A stretch of DNA of 64,000 bases from Occallatibacter savannae (GTDB taxonomy: Bacteria > Acidobacteriota > Terriglobia > Terriglobales > Acidobacteriaceae). The translations under genes and the position numbers were made by a program. Shown here one piece after another: positions 7,132 through 16,736 of the stretch; position 1 is the first letter of the stretch, and each line of letters opens with the position of its first letter. The notes beneath the pieces were generated by a model. The model was given only the letters and a program-made list of their open reading frames with translations. It was not told the origin of the DNA and made no database searches. The stretch is from positions 744,001-808,000 of the forward strand of contig NZ_QFFY01000001.1 of the NCBI RefSeq assembly GCF_003131205.1, read 5' to 3'.

Positions 7132-9873
7132 GTGATTAAAGAGAGCCTCCCCTCAGAACAGGCCACAGTCGTGCTGGCCGGCGTTGACCTCGCATCAGGT
7201 TCACCAGGTTTGTCCGCAGACTCGGCGGACAGCGGTGCGGTGCGAGCGGGCTCAGATTCTGACAAGTCGCGCGAGATGACGCCCTTCATGCGGCAGTGGA
7301 CTTCGGCAAAGCGGGAGAATCCCGATGCCCTGCTTTTTTTCCGCATGGGGGATTTCTATGAGCTCTTCTATGACGATGCGGTAACGGCGAGCCGGGAGTT
7401 GCAGCTAACGCTGACAGCGCGCGACCGCGAGCGCCAGGTGCCGATGTGCGGGGTACCCTACCACTCGGTGGAGGCGTATCTCACCCGATTGCTGCGACGC
7501 GGCTACCGGATCGCGATCTGCGAGCAGATGGAAGATCCCAAGCTCACCAAGAAGATCGTCAAGCGCGAGGTGATCCGGGTGCTGTCGCCGGGTACGGCGC
7601 TAGACGCGGGGATTGGACAGGAACAGAACAACTTCCTTGCCGCGTACTTCGAGAGCGGCCCCGAAAAACAGCCGTTTTGCGCAGTGGCGCTGCTCGATGT
7701 CTCGACGGGTGAGTTCCGGACCTCGGAGTTTCAGGGCGCGAAGGCGCGGCAGCAGGCACTTGATTCGTTGCTTCTGGCTGGCCCGAGCGAGGTGCTGCTG
7801 CCTGCAGGCGCAGAGGTGCCCGGCTCGCTCGAGAAGATTCCGGCGCGGACGCGGGTGGAGGACTGGGTATTCACGCGTGACTTTGCCGTGCCGCTGGTCG
7901 AGAGGCAACTACAGGTGCGATCGCTTGAGGGGTTTGGGCTGGTGGGGCATGAAGCCGCGGCAATCGCGGCCGGCGTTCTGCTGCATTATGTCCGCACCAC
8001 GCAGAAGAACGATGCCCTGCATATCGACTCGCTAAGGTTCCAGGAGCACTCGATGGCACTGGAGCTGGACCAGGTTACAGTGCGCAATCTGGAACTGGTC
8101 GAGCCGCTGTTTGCCGGGCAGGACGACAGAGCGACTCTCTTCCACACGCTCGATTGCTGCATTACCCCCATGGGCAAGCGATTGCTTCGGGCCACGATTT
8201 TGCGGCCGCTGATCGCCGCTGACGTTTTGAATGCGCGGTACGAGGCTGTGGGAGAGGCGCACAGTGATCTGGTGCAACGCGAAGAGGTACGACGCGCATT
8301 TGAGGGCATCCTCGATCTGGAGCGGCTGCTGGCCCGATTGAGCCTCGACTCGGCAGGGCCGCGCGATGTGTGTGCACTGGCGTCGAGCCTGGCAAGGCTG
8401 CCGGGGCTAAAGGCCGCAGTCAGTGCGATGCAGTCGCCGCTGTGGCGTGAACTGGCTGCCAGGCTCGACACGCTCGAAGACGTGACCGGGCGAATCTCGG
8501 CCACGCTCATTGCTGAGCCTCCACTAACCATGGCCGATGGAGGCGCGATCGCTCCGGGGGTCGATGCGGAACTGGATGATTTGCGATCCATCTCGTCCAC
8601 GGGTCGGCAATCAATTGCGGCCATTGAAGAGCGTGAGCGAGCGCGAACGGGGATCGGATCGCTGAAGGTTCGCTATAACTCGGTGTTCGGGTACTACATC
8701 GAGATCACGAAAGCGAACCTGGCGATGGCTCCGGCGGATTACGAGCGTAAGCAGACGCTTGTCAATGCGGAGCGGTTCACGACTCCGGAGCTGAAGGAGT
8801 ACGAGGTTAAGATCCTCACTGCTCACGATCGCTGTATTGAAATTGAGAAGCGAATCTTCGGCGAGCTTCGGCGTGCGGTGCTGGAGGCCGCGGGCCGGAT
8901 CCGGCGAGCATCTGCGGCAGTGGCAGAAGCCGATCTGCTGACGAACTTCGCCCACCTCGCATCTCTGCGGCAATATGTGCGTCCCGCGCTTACGGAAGAG
9001 CTGGTGCTCGAGGCAGTGGCGGCGAGGCATCCGGTGATCGAACAGTGGATGGAGGACACGCGTGAGGGACGATTCATTGCGAACGACCTCTACCTGAGCG
9101 CCACGGACGAAGGGCCAAGCCTGCTGCTGATTACCGGGCCGAACATGGGCGGCAAGAGCACATATCTGCGGCAGGCGGCGATGCTGGTGCTGATGGCGCA
9201 GATGGGGAGCTTCGTTCCAGCTCAGAGCTTGCGGCTGGGGCTGGTGGATCGCATCTACACGAGGATCGGGGCGAGCGACAACGTGGCGCGCGGACGGTCG
9301 ACCTTTATGGTGGAGATGACAGAGACCGCGACGATTCTGAATACCGCCTCAAAGCGGTCGCTCATTCTGCTCGACGAAATGGGGCGCGGCACGGCAACAT
9401 TCGACGGGCTTTCGTTAGCCTGGGCTACGGTCGAGTACCTGCATGCTGAGACGGGTGCGCGAACGCTGTTCGCAACGCACTATCACGAGCTGACCATGCT
9501 TGCAGAGAAGCTGAAACGCGTTCGGAACTTGCGCGTGGGCATCAAGGAAGGCGCGTCGGGCATTGTTTTTCTGCACACGATTGAGCCGGGTGCAGCGAGC
9601 AAAAGCTACGGCATCGAGGTCGCGAAGCTGGCGGGTTTGCCGGCTGCCGTCATCGAGCGTGCAAAGCACGTGTTGAAGCAGCACGAAAAGCAGGAGCGCC
9701 AGAGCGTGCAGGTGGAGACCGCGCCGGAGCCGATGCAGTTGACGATCTTCACGCCCCTGTCGCAGCGAATCGTGGACCGCATCGAGCAGGTGGACGTGAA
9801 TGCGCTGACGCCGCTGCAGGCACTGAATCTTCTGGAAGAACTGCAGCAAGAGCTTAAGGGACAGAGGGACTAA
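7132..9873 (+). CDS. mutS: DNA mismatch repair protein MutS
   Basis: MutS recognises mismatches and recruits the repair machinery. The mismatch-reading motif is FFRMGDFYELF near residues 65-75. The C-terminal ATPase has Walker A GPNMGGKST and Walker B/D-loop DEMGRGTATFDG. The open frame begins with a GTG at 7132, giving 913 residues. An ATG at 7276, just before the conserved TPFMRQW, is an equally good start and would remove a 48-residue non-conserved leader. Neither has a strong ribosome binding site. No mutL is in the window. Confidence 0.96.
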   Translation: MIKESLPSEQATVVLAGVDLASGSPGLSADSADSGAVRAGSDSDKSREMTPFMRQWTSAKRENPDALLFFRMGDFYELFYDDAVTASRELQLTLTARDRERQVPMCGVPYHSVEAYLTRLLRRGYRIAICEQMEDPKLTKKIVKREVIRVLSPGTALDAGIGQEQNNFLAAYFESGPEKQPFCAVALLDVSTGEFRTSEFQGAKARQQALDSLLLAGPSEVLLPAGAEVPGSLEKIPARTRVEDWVFTRDFAVPLVERQLQVRSLEGFGLVGHEAAAIAAGVLLHYVRTTQKNDALHIDSLRFQEHSMALELDQVTVRNLELVEPLFAGQDDRATLFHTLDCCITPMGKRLLRATILRPLIAADVLNARYEAVGEAHSDLVQREEVRRAFEGILDLERLLARLSLDSAGPRDVCALASSLARLPGLKAAVSAMQSPLWRELAARLDTLEDVTGRISATLIAEPPLTMADGGAIAPGVDAELDDLRSISSTGRQSIAAIEERERARTGIGSLKVRYNSVFGYYIEITKANLAMAPADYERKQTLVNAERFTTPELKEYEVKILTAHDRCIEIEKRIFGELRRAVLEAAGRIRRASAAVAEADLLTNFAHLASLRQYVRPALTEELVLEAVAARHPVIEQWMEDTREGRFIANDLYLSATDEGPSLLLITGPNMGGKSTYLRQAAMLVLMAQMGSFVPAQSLRLGLVDRIYTRIGASDNVARGRSTFMVEMTETATILNTASKRSLILLDEMGRGTATFDGLSLAWATVEYLHAETGARTLFATHYHELTMLAEKLKRVRNLRVGIKEGASGIVFLHTIEPGAASKSYGIEVAKLAGLPAAVIERAKHVLKQHEKQERQSVQVETAPEPMQLTIFTPLSQRIVDRIEQVDVNALTPLQALNLLEELQQELKGQRD

Positions 9874-9890
9874 GGGACATAGGAGAGCTG

Positions 9891-11045
9891 ATGGCGGTCA
9901 CGATCCGAGAAGCGGCGGGGAGTCTGCTGGTGGTGGGGCTGGGCGGCACGGAGCTGACGGCATTGGAGCGTGCCTGGCTCAAGCTGGTACGTCCAGGCGG
10001 GATCATTCTTTTCCGCCGCAACATTGCCGATGTGGGACAGACGCGGGCGCTGTTGAACGAAGCTACTGGGCTGGCAGCGCGTTTTGGCGCACGTTGTGTC
10101 GACGTCGAGGGCGGGACTGTGAATCGGCTGCGCGACGCGCTGGCGCCGATAGCGTCGGCCCAGGCTGTGGCGGCTGCGGATCGAAATCAGTCTGCTAAAT
10201 CCGGCAAACCTGCGCTGGCGCGGAAGCATGGCGAGCTCATCGCTCAGGCGGTGAAGGCGTTCGGGTTCAACACCACGTTGGCTCCAGTTGTGGATCTGAC
10301 GCTGCCGGAGGCTACGGACGTTCTGGGGTCGCGAACGACCGGCGCAACGGCGGCGGACGTCATCGCCTATGCGCGTGACTTTCTCACTGCGCTCGCCGCG
10401 CTGGGTGTTGTGGGATGCGGCAAGCACTATCCCGGGCTGGGCGGAGCGACCGGGGATACGCACTTTGTGACGCCGGCTATCGAGCGGAACTGGGAACAGA
10501 TTTGGAACGAAGACACGGTGCCCTATCGCGAGTTGCACAAGCTGATGCCGATGATTATGACGAATCACGCGGCGTATCCGAAAACAGCCGGTAAAAACAT
10601 TCCAGCCAGTGCGTCGCGTTTCTGGATTGCCGAGACGCTGCGCAAGAAGATTGGCTACAAGGGCATTGTTTTCTCCGATGATCTGGAGATGGGCGGCATT
10701 CTGAAGTTCCTGCCCGTGGAACAAGCGGCGGTTGAGGCAATTCGCGCAGGTTCGGATCTGCTGGAGATTTGCCATAGCGCCGAGTTGATTCTGCGCACGT
10801 ACGAAGCACTGATCGCAGAGGCTGAGCGGTCGTCGGCATTTCGCAAAGTCCTTTTGAGAACGGCGCAGGAGTGTGGCAGAAAAAGAGCCCGTTTGTATCG
10901 AGCCCGACCGACGCCGCGCCCTACGGCAAAAGCTCTCGAATCCCTTCGAGGCAAGATACTCGCCTTCAACGATGCTGTCGCAGCGCAGGCCAATGCTGCC
11001 GCGGTGGTCGATCCCCGGGCTGCTAACCCGGCGGAAGCTGTATGA
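9891..11045 (+). CDS. nagZ: Beta-N-acetylhexosaminidase, glycoside hydrolase family 3
   Basis: NagZ removes N-acetylglucosamine from 1,6-anhydro-muropeptides in peptidoglycan recycling. The 384-residue protein has the family's DVEGGTVNRL (71-80). The loop KHYPGLGGATGDTH ends in the Asp-Thr-His (189-191) that supplies the general acid/base dyad, and SDDLEM (262-267) carries the nucleophilic aspartate. The usual second histidine of KHFPGHG is leucine here. There is no signal peptide, so it acts in the cytoplasm. The stop overlaps the anmK start by four bases, fitting a dedicated recycling operon. Confidence 0.93.
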   Translation: MAVTIREAAGSLLVVGLGGTELTALERAWLKLVRPGGIILFRRNIADVGQTRALLNEATGLAARFGARCVDVEGGTVNRLRDALAPIASAQAVAAADRNQSAKSGKPALARKHGELIAQAVKAFGFNTTLAPVVDLTLPEATDVLGSRTTGATAADVIAYARDFLTALAALGVVGCGKHYPGLGGATGDTHFVTPAIERNWEQIWNEDTVPYRELHKLMPMIMTNHAAYPKTAGKNIPASASRFWIAETLRKKIGYKGIVFSDDLEMGGILKFLPVEQAAVEAIRAGSDLLEICHSAELILRTYEALIAEAERSSAFRKVLLRTAQECGRKRARLYRARPTPRPTAKALESLRGKILAFNDAVAAQANAAAVVDPRAANPAEAV

Positions 11046-12208
11046 CGGCGAAGCGGATGATCGTTGCCGGGGTGATGAGCGGGACATCGGCGGACGGAAT
11101 TGATGTTGCAGTGGTGCGGGTCGCCGGAGTGAAGCGTCCAAAGCTCACGATCGTCGCACACGAAGCGTTTCCCTACCCCGCGGCCCTGCGCGCGGCTGTG
11201 TTGGCGGCTATGAACGCGAAGAAGACCTCGACTGCTGAACTTGCCCGGCTGAACTGGCGCCTGGGCTTGGCGTATGCAGAGGCCGTGAAGGCTACAGCGG
11301 ACCGGCACAAACTCAGCATCGACCTGATCGGGTGCCATGGGCAGACTCTCTATCACCAGGGCCGGGCGGATCAGTATGCCGGCAGGAATTTTGCGTGCAC
11401 CTGGCAGGCCGGGGAGGCCGCGCTGATTGCGGCTGAGTTGAAGGTTCCGGTGGTTTCGAATTTCCGCCCAGCCGACATGGCCGCAGGTGGTCAGGGCGCG
11501 CCGTTGGTGCCCCTTTTCGATCAGGTCTACTTTGGAGATCCAAAGCGCGGGCGCGTTTTGCAGAATATCGGTGGCATCGCGAACCTCACGGCGATCCCGG
11601 CGGGCAGTGAGGGCGGCGAATTGATGGCGTTCGACACCGGGCCGGGCAACATGGTCATCGATGCGTTAACGCAGAAGCTGTTCAGGAAACCTTACGACCG
11701 CAACGGCGCAATCGCGGCGAAAGGGTTGGCGCTCGAGACGGTGATCGAGGAGTTTCTGCGCAATCCTTATTTCAAGCGGAAGCCGCCGCGGAGCGCCGGA
11801 CGCGAGGAGTTTGGACGCGAGTACGCCGCTGCCTTTCAGACCGCATGCAGGCGGGAAAGTCAAAAGCCGCAAGACGCGATCGCAAGCGCGACAGCGCTCA
11901 CGGTGGAGAGCATCGTGCGCAGCTTCAAGCAGTTTGTGTGGTCCTCAATGCGGAATGCGCCTGTCGATTACATCGTGTCGGGCGGCGGCGCGAAGAACAG
12001 GACGCTGATGCAGATGCTGTCGTCGAGACTTGAGCCGATGGGATGCAAGTTGGCCACAACCGAGCAGTTTGGTCTTCCCGCTGAAGCCAAGGAGGCGGCG
12101 GCATTCGCCCTGCTCGCGTGGGCCACCTGGAACCGAGTGCCCGGGAATGTACCCAGTGCAACGGGTGCCACAAGGGCGGCGTTGCTGGGACAGATCGCGT
12201 ACGCGTGA
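11042..12208 (+). CDS. anmK: Anhydro-N-acetylmuramic acid kinase
   Basis: AnmK opens and phosphorylates 1,6-anhydro-MurNAc to MurNAc-6-phosphate, the step after NagZ. The 388-residue protein begins with the diagnostic GVMSGTSADGID. It has the HGQT segment, the FDTGPGNMVID segment and a later SGGGAKNRTLM, all characteristic of this ASKHA-fold kinase. It starts four bases inside nagZ. MurQ, the next enzyme, is not in this window. Confidence 0.96.
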   Translation: MTAKRMIVAGVMSGTSADGIDVAVVRVAGVKRPKLTIVAHEAFPYPAALRAAVLAAMNAKKTSTAELARLNWRLGLAYAEAVKATADRHKLSIDLIGCHGQTLYHQGRADQYAGRNFACTWQAGEAALIAAELKVPVVSNFRPADMAAGGQGAPLVPLFDQVYFGDPKRGRVLQNIGGIANLTAIPAGSEGGELMAFDTGPGNMVIDALTQKLFRKPYDRNGAIAAKGLALETVIEEFLRNPYFKRKPPRSAGREEFGREYAAAFQTACRRESQKPQDAIASATALTVESIVRSFKQFVWSSMRNAPVDYIVSGGGAKNRTLMQMLSSRLEPMGCKLATTEQFGLPAEAKEAAAFALLAWATWNRVPGNVPSATGATRAALLGQIAYA

Positions 12209-12418
12209 TGCGTCGCGCAGAAACTCACACCTTAAAAGAGGCTTAAGATTGGCCCGCGCGTAAGACCCTTCATTCGCAGATCGATACAACACATATCTCA
12301 AGTACTTTCGCAGGGTTCACGGTTTGGCACCTGTGCTCAACCTTTTGCGCGGTTGACTCGTCTACCCAAACAGATATCGATTCCAGCCGTACCGCCTCCG
12401 GTACGCAAGAGCGAAAAC

Positions 12419-13660
12419 ATGAAAAGAATGATCGAGAAACGGGCCTGTGTTTTGCTGGGGTGTGCGCTGATTGTATGTGCACTGGTTGTCCATTCGCCCA
12501 GGCTGATGGCGCAGGCTGCAGTCCAGAGATTCGTTGGAACTATCACTTCGATCAGCGGCGATACGCTCACGGTGAAAACCGATGCGGGCGAAGCGCACCA
12601 GGTGCAGGTACCGGATTCGGCCACACTGAAACGGATCGCTCCGGGGCAGAAAGACCTGAGCACGGCTGAGACGATCAAGCTGAGCGATCTGGCGACGGGA
12701 GACCGCGTGCTCGTCAAGCTCGATCCGGATGCGGCAGGCGCCACTCCGCAGGCGCAGCAGATCGTTGCCGTGAAGCAGACCGATATCGCTCAGAAGCAAC
12801 AGCAGGACATGACCGACTGGCAGCGAAACGGTCTGGGCGGGCTCGTCAAGAGCGTCGATGCGGCGAGCGGAGTTGTTGTTCTGACGACCGGCGCCGGTCC
12901 GACAGCGAAGACCGTGACTGTGCACCTTGCCAAGAACGCGGTATTGAAGCGCTACCCGCCGAACTCGATCCGTTTTGCGGATGCACAGCCGGCGCAGTTG
13001 GACGCGGTGAAGGCCGGGGATCAATTCCGTGCACGCGGACAGAAGAATGCGGACGGGACAGAGCTCAACGCGACCGAGGCTGTATCGGGGAGCTTCCGGA
13101 ATATCTCGGGAACGATCACGAGCGTGGACGCGGCAAACTCCAGCGTAGTGGTAAAAGATTTGGCAACAAAGAAGAACGTCACGGTGAAGGTGACGCCGGA
13201 CGCGGAGATGAGACGGCTGCCGGACATGATGGCGCGCATGATTGCCGCGCGGCTGAAAGGCACGATGCCGGAGGGCATGGGCGGACCTCCCACAATGGCG
13301 GCGCGTCCTCAGGGCGGGGCTCCCCAGGGTCAACCGCCGGCAGCCGGAGCGCGGCCACAAGGCGGACCCGGATCGGGGCCTGGCAGCTTTGGTTCAGGCG
13401 CGGGCGGATTTGGAGCAGGGCGCCGCGGACCGGGAGATATGGAGCAGGTGCTGGAGCGCGCACCGGCTATCAAACTCGCTGACCTTCAAAAAGGTGAAGC
13501 CCTCATGATGGTTTCGACCGAGGGCACGAATGAAGTCACGGCGATCAAGGTTCTGGCGGGCGTCGAGCCTCTGCTTGAGAGCCCTGAAGCATCGCGCAAT
13601 CTGCTGGCTAACTGGAGTATGGGCGGCGGCGGCGACGCGGCCGGTGGTGCAACGCAGTAG
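12419..13660 (+). CDS. Exported DUF5666-like repeat protein with Gly/Pro/Gln-rich linker
   Basis: The 413-residue product has a signal peptide ending near the AQA after residue 30. It contains repeated small beta modules, each starting with a phrase like GTITSISGDTLTVKTDAG or GTITSVDAANSSVVVKDL, as in DUF5666-type OB-like domains. Residues ~275-340 form a low-complexity linker rich in G, P, Q and A. The frame is open from 12353, but the ATG at 12419 places the signal peptide correctly. It lies 42 bases before the TonB-dependent receptor on the same strand, and both share Gly-rich tracts. The function is unknown; a surface or periplasmic partner of the receptor is a guess. Confidence 0.75.
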   Translation: MKRMIEKRACVLLGCALIVCALVVHSPRLMAQAAVQRFVGTITSISGDTLTVKTDAGEAHQVQVPDSATLKRIAPGQKDLSTAETIKLSDLATGDRVLVKLDPDAAGATPQAQQIVAVKQTDIAQKQQQDMTDWQRNGLGGLVKSVDAASGVVVLTTGAGPTAKTVTVHLAKNAVLKRYPPNSIRFADAQPAQLDAVKAGDQFRARGQKNADGTELNATEAVSGSFRNISGTITSVDAANSSVVVKDLATKKNVTVKVTPDAEMRRLPDMMARMIAARLKGTMPEGMGGPPTMAARPQGGAPQGQPPAAGARPQGGPGSGPGSFGSGAGGFGAGRRGPGDMEQVLERAPAIKLADLQKGEALMMVSTEGTNEVTAIKVLAGVEPLLESPEASRNLLANWSMGGGGDAAGGATQ

Positions 13661-13702
13661 TTTGAACTTCCCTGATTTTGCGATCTGATTTGCGAGGAAT
13701 GC

Positions 13703-16700
13703 GTGTATTTACGAATTGATACTTGTCTGCGTTTTTTGATTTCGGTTGCAATTGGTTTCTGTGCGCTGCTGATGGCGGCTACAACGACATTCGCACAGGG
13801 TCAGACGGCCGGCGCCACTGCGACGATCCACGGGCATATTGCCGATCAGACCGGAGCGCTGATCCCCGGCGCGAAGATCACGGTCACGACGGCAGACGGG
13901 AAGAGCGCCGGCACAGCAGCCGCCGACGCGAGCGGGGCCTACGCAGTCATGGGCCTCGAGCCGGGCAGCTACATCGTCAAGGCGACGTTTGCTGGCTTTG
14001 CGGATTTTCAATCGCAGCCGATCCCAGTTGCAGCCGGCCAGGTGAAACGCGTGGACGTCGCGATGGCCATCGAGGTGGAACAGCAGAATGTCGTCGTAAC
14101 CGACGACACGCCAACCGTCAGCGTAGAAGCGGGCGGAAACGCCAACGCGATGGTGCTGAAGGACAAGGACCTGGATGCGCTCTCGGACGATCCGGACGAG
14201 TTGTCGAACGAGCTTCAGGCATTAGCTGGCCCGTCGGCAGGTCCCAATGGCGGACAAATCTATATCGATGGATTCACCGGCGGACAGCTTCCGCCGAAGT
14301 CGGCCATCCGCGAGATTCGCGTCAATCAGAATCCGTTTTCAGCCGAGTACGACCGCCTGGGATACGGGCGCATTGAGATCCTTACCAAGCCGGGTACGGA
14401 CAAGCTGCATGGCCAGGTATTCATCATGGGCAACGACAGCGCGACGAATACAGGAAGCCCCTTCATTCCGAATGTGCCACCGTACTATCGCGTGCAGTAC
14501 AACGCGTCGGTGAGCGGCGCGCTGAGTAAGAAAGCCTCGTTTTTCATGAGCGTGGAGCAGCGGAACAACCACGACGAGGCGATCTACAACTACTTTCCCG
14601 CGGTGCTCGACCCGGGAACAGGCCTTTACTCGATCTCTCCGACCCGTGCATCAGGCGCGCTTTCGAATCCGCACAACCACATCAACATCTCTCCCCGGCT
14701 TGATCTGCAGCTGGGTAAGAACGACACGATGACGCTGCGTTACCAGTGGTTCTATGACTCTGAGACCGGCGACATCGGCTCGACGGAGTTGCCTTCGCAA
14801 TCCGTTAAGAGCACGAGCAAAGAGAACTCCATTCAGCTGAGCGACTCGCACATCATCAACGATCGTATGGTGAACGAGACACGCTTCGAATATCGGCGTT
14901 CGCAGGAGACGAACTCGCCGGCCAGCACTGCGCCGACGCTGGTAGTAAGCGGTGACTTCACGGGAGGCGGCGCGTCGGGACAATCGTCAGACGACCATGC
15001 GGATCACTTCGAACTGCAGAACTACACGACGATGAGCGTGGGAAGCCAGACACTGAAGTTTGGAGCGTGGCTGCGCGACAATCGCGACGCGAACTCCTCT
15101 TTCTCCAATCGCAACGGATCGATCGTGTTCACAGAGAAGGGCTACGTTGATGCGCTGAACGCTCTTGCGCAGGGAAAGAGCCTGTCCACATTGCCAGCTG
15201 GGGATTTCGTGAGCCTGAGCGTAACGGCAGGGCGCGCTGCCTACACGTCGAACATCTTCGATGGCGCTCTATTCGTGCAAGACGACTGGAAGGTAAACCC
15301 GAGATTGACCGTATCAGGCGGCCTGCGCTGGGAGACGCAGAACCACGTTCGCGATCACAATGACTGGGCGCCGCGTGTGGCGTTTGCCTATGCGCTTGAT
15401 GCAAAGGGCAAGCAGCCGGCGAAAACGGTACTGCGCGCAGGATACGGCATCTTCTATGACAGGCTGCCGATCGGAAGTCTGCTTGCGGCAACACGGAACG
15501 GATTCAATTCGGGGCAGGTTCGGACCACTCAGTTCTCCGCATCATGCCTGAGCGGAACCGACATCAATCATCTCGACTTCTCCGGGTGTCTGCCCTCGGC
15601 TCCGTACACCCCGACGCCGCAGACGACGCTCGTTCAGATCGCTCCCAACTACCACTCACCCTACACGCAGCAGGTGGGTGCAAGCATTGAGCGGCAGCTA
15701 ACGAAGACCGTCACCTTAACCGGAACTTATCTGCATTCGTTCGGCGTGCACCAGATGGTGACGCGCGACGCCAACCCGTATACACCGGTTCCCGGGACCA
15801 CTTACTACAACCAGTCGACGGGGCCGCGCCTGAATCCGAATCTCGGCATCATTCAGGAGTACTACCCGGAGGCCGTGTTCAAGCAGAACCAGATGATCCT
15901 GAACGTGAACGCACGTATTTCGCCGAAGCTGAGCTTCTTCGGTTTCTACAATCTGTCGTTCGCGAATACGAACGGAGCGGGCGGATTCGGCGGTGGAAGC
16001 TTCGCGTCGAATTCCTACAATCTGAGCCAGGACTACGGGCGAGCGGCATTTGTGAATCGCAACATGGTCTTCCTTATGGGCAACTACACCGGCCCGTGGG
16101 CGCTGCGGTTTAATCCGTTTCTGATCGCGCGATCGGGGCGTCCGTACAACATCGTGTCCGGAACGGATCTGACGGGAGATAACTTCATCAACGACCGTCC
16201 CTCGTATGCGGATGCCTCCCTTTGCACTTCGGGGCAGGCGCAGTATTTCCAGACGCAATTCGGCTGTCTCAATTCCCTTCCCGGTCCTGGAGATTCGCTG
16301 GTCCCAATGAATCTTGGCACTGGCCCGGCAAGCGTCGCTCTGAATGTGCGTATGAGCAAGACGATCGGCGTTGGTCCGAAGACGGAGGGAACCGGCGGAG
16401 TGAATGGCGGCGGATTCGGCGGACCGGGCGGACCGCACGGGGGCGGACGTGGAGGCATGGGCGGCGGGCTTGGCCCCGGCGGACTCGGCGGAGGTGGCGG
16501 CCGCGGTGGTCCAGGCGGGATGATGGGCCCTGCCAGCACCGGGCGCAAGTACAACCTCACCTTCAGTGTGGAGGCGAACAACGTCTTCAACAACGTGAAC
16601 TATGGAACGCCCATCGGCACGCTGGGATCGAGCGAGTTCGGCAGATCGACGAGCCTGGCAAACGGACCTTTCTCAGGACCGGGTGGATCGACGTCGCGGC

Positions 16701-16732
16701 GCATGTTCTTCCAGGCGGTGTTTGCGTTCTAA
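13703..16732 (+). CDS. Oar-like TonB-dependent receptor with carboxypeptidase-regulatory N-terminal domain
   Basis: This 1009-residue outer membrane protein has a signal peptide. An N-terminal carboxypeptidase-regulatory-like beta-sandwich spans about residues 30-110 (HIADQTGALIPGAKITV to GSYIVKATFAGF). A plug domain follows (IYIDGFTGGQLPPKSAI), then a long beta-barrel ending in an aromatic residue (QAVFAF). A Gly-rich stretch at about residues 895-945 sits in a loop before the final strands. The start is a GTG at 13703, preceded by GAGGA, and is needed for the signal peptide. Proteins of this type are very numerous in Acidobacteriota, and their substrates are mostly unknown. Confidence 0.9.
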   Translation: MYLRIDTCLRFLISVAIGFCALLMAATTTFAQGQTAGATATIHGHIADQTGALIPGAKITVTTADGKSAGTAAADASGAYAVMGLEPGSYIVKATFAGFADFQSQPIPVAAGQVKRVDVAMAIEVEQQNVVVTDDTPTVSVEAGGNANAMVLKDKDLDALSDDPDELSNELQALAGPSAGPNGGQIYIDGFTGGQLPPKSAIREIRVNQNPFSAEYDRLGYGRIEILTKPGTDKLHGQVFIMGNDSATNTGSPFIPNVPPYYRVQYNASVSGALSKKASFFMSVEQRNNHDEAIYNYFPAVLDPGTGLYSISPTRASGALSNPHNHINISPRLDLQLGKNDTMTLRYQWFYDSETGDIGSTELPSQSVKSTSKENSIQLSDSHIINDRMVNETRFEYRRSQETNSPASTAPTLVVSGDFTGGGASGQSSDDHADHFELQNYTTMSVGSQTLKFGAWLRDNRDANSSFSNRNGSIVFTEKGYVDALNALAQGKSLSTLPAGDFVSLSVTAGRAAYTSNIFDGALFVQDDWKVNPRLTVSGGLRWETQNHVRDHNDWAPRVAFAYALDAKGKQPAKTVLRAGYGIFYDRLPIGSLLAATRNGFNSGQVRTTQFSASCLSGTDINHLDFSGCLPSAPYTPTPQTTLVQIAPNYHSPYTQQVGASIERQLTKTVTLTGTYLHSFGVHQMVTRDANPYTPVPGTTYYNQSTGPRLNPNLGIIQEYYPEAVFKQNQMILNVNARISPKLSFFGFYNLSFANTNGAGGFGGGSFASNSYNLSQDYGRAAFVNRNMVFLMGNYTGPWALRFNPFLIARSGRPYNIVSGTDLTGDNFINDRPSYADASLCTSGQAQYFQTQFGCLNSLPGPGDSLVPMNLGTGPASVALNVRMSKTIGVGPKTEGTGGVNGGGFGGPGGPHGGGRGGMGGGLGPGGLGGGGGRGGPGGMMGPASTGRKYNLTFSVEANNVFNNVNYGTPIGTLGSSEFGRSTSLANGPFSGPGGSTSRRMFFQAVFAF

Positions 16733-16736
16733 GTCG

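Noticed and set aside
9870..11141. 423-residue minus-strand frame opposite nagZ
   Set aside because: Arg/Ser/Gln-rich shadow of a gene with clear GH3 motifs.
13021..13463. Minus-strand Pro/Ala/Arg-rich frames opposite the DUF5666-like gene
   Set aside because: Low-complexity shadows of the Gly/Pro-rich linker.
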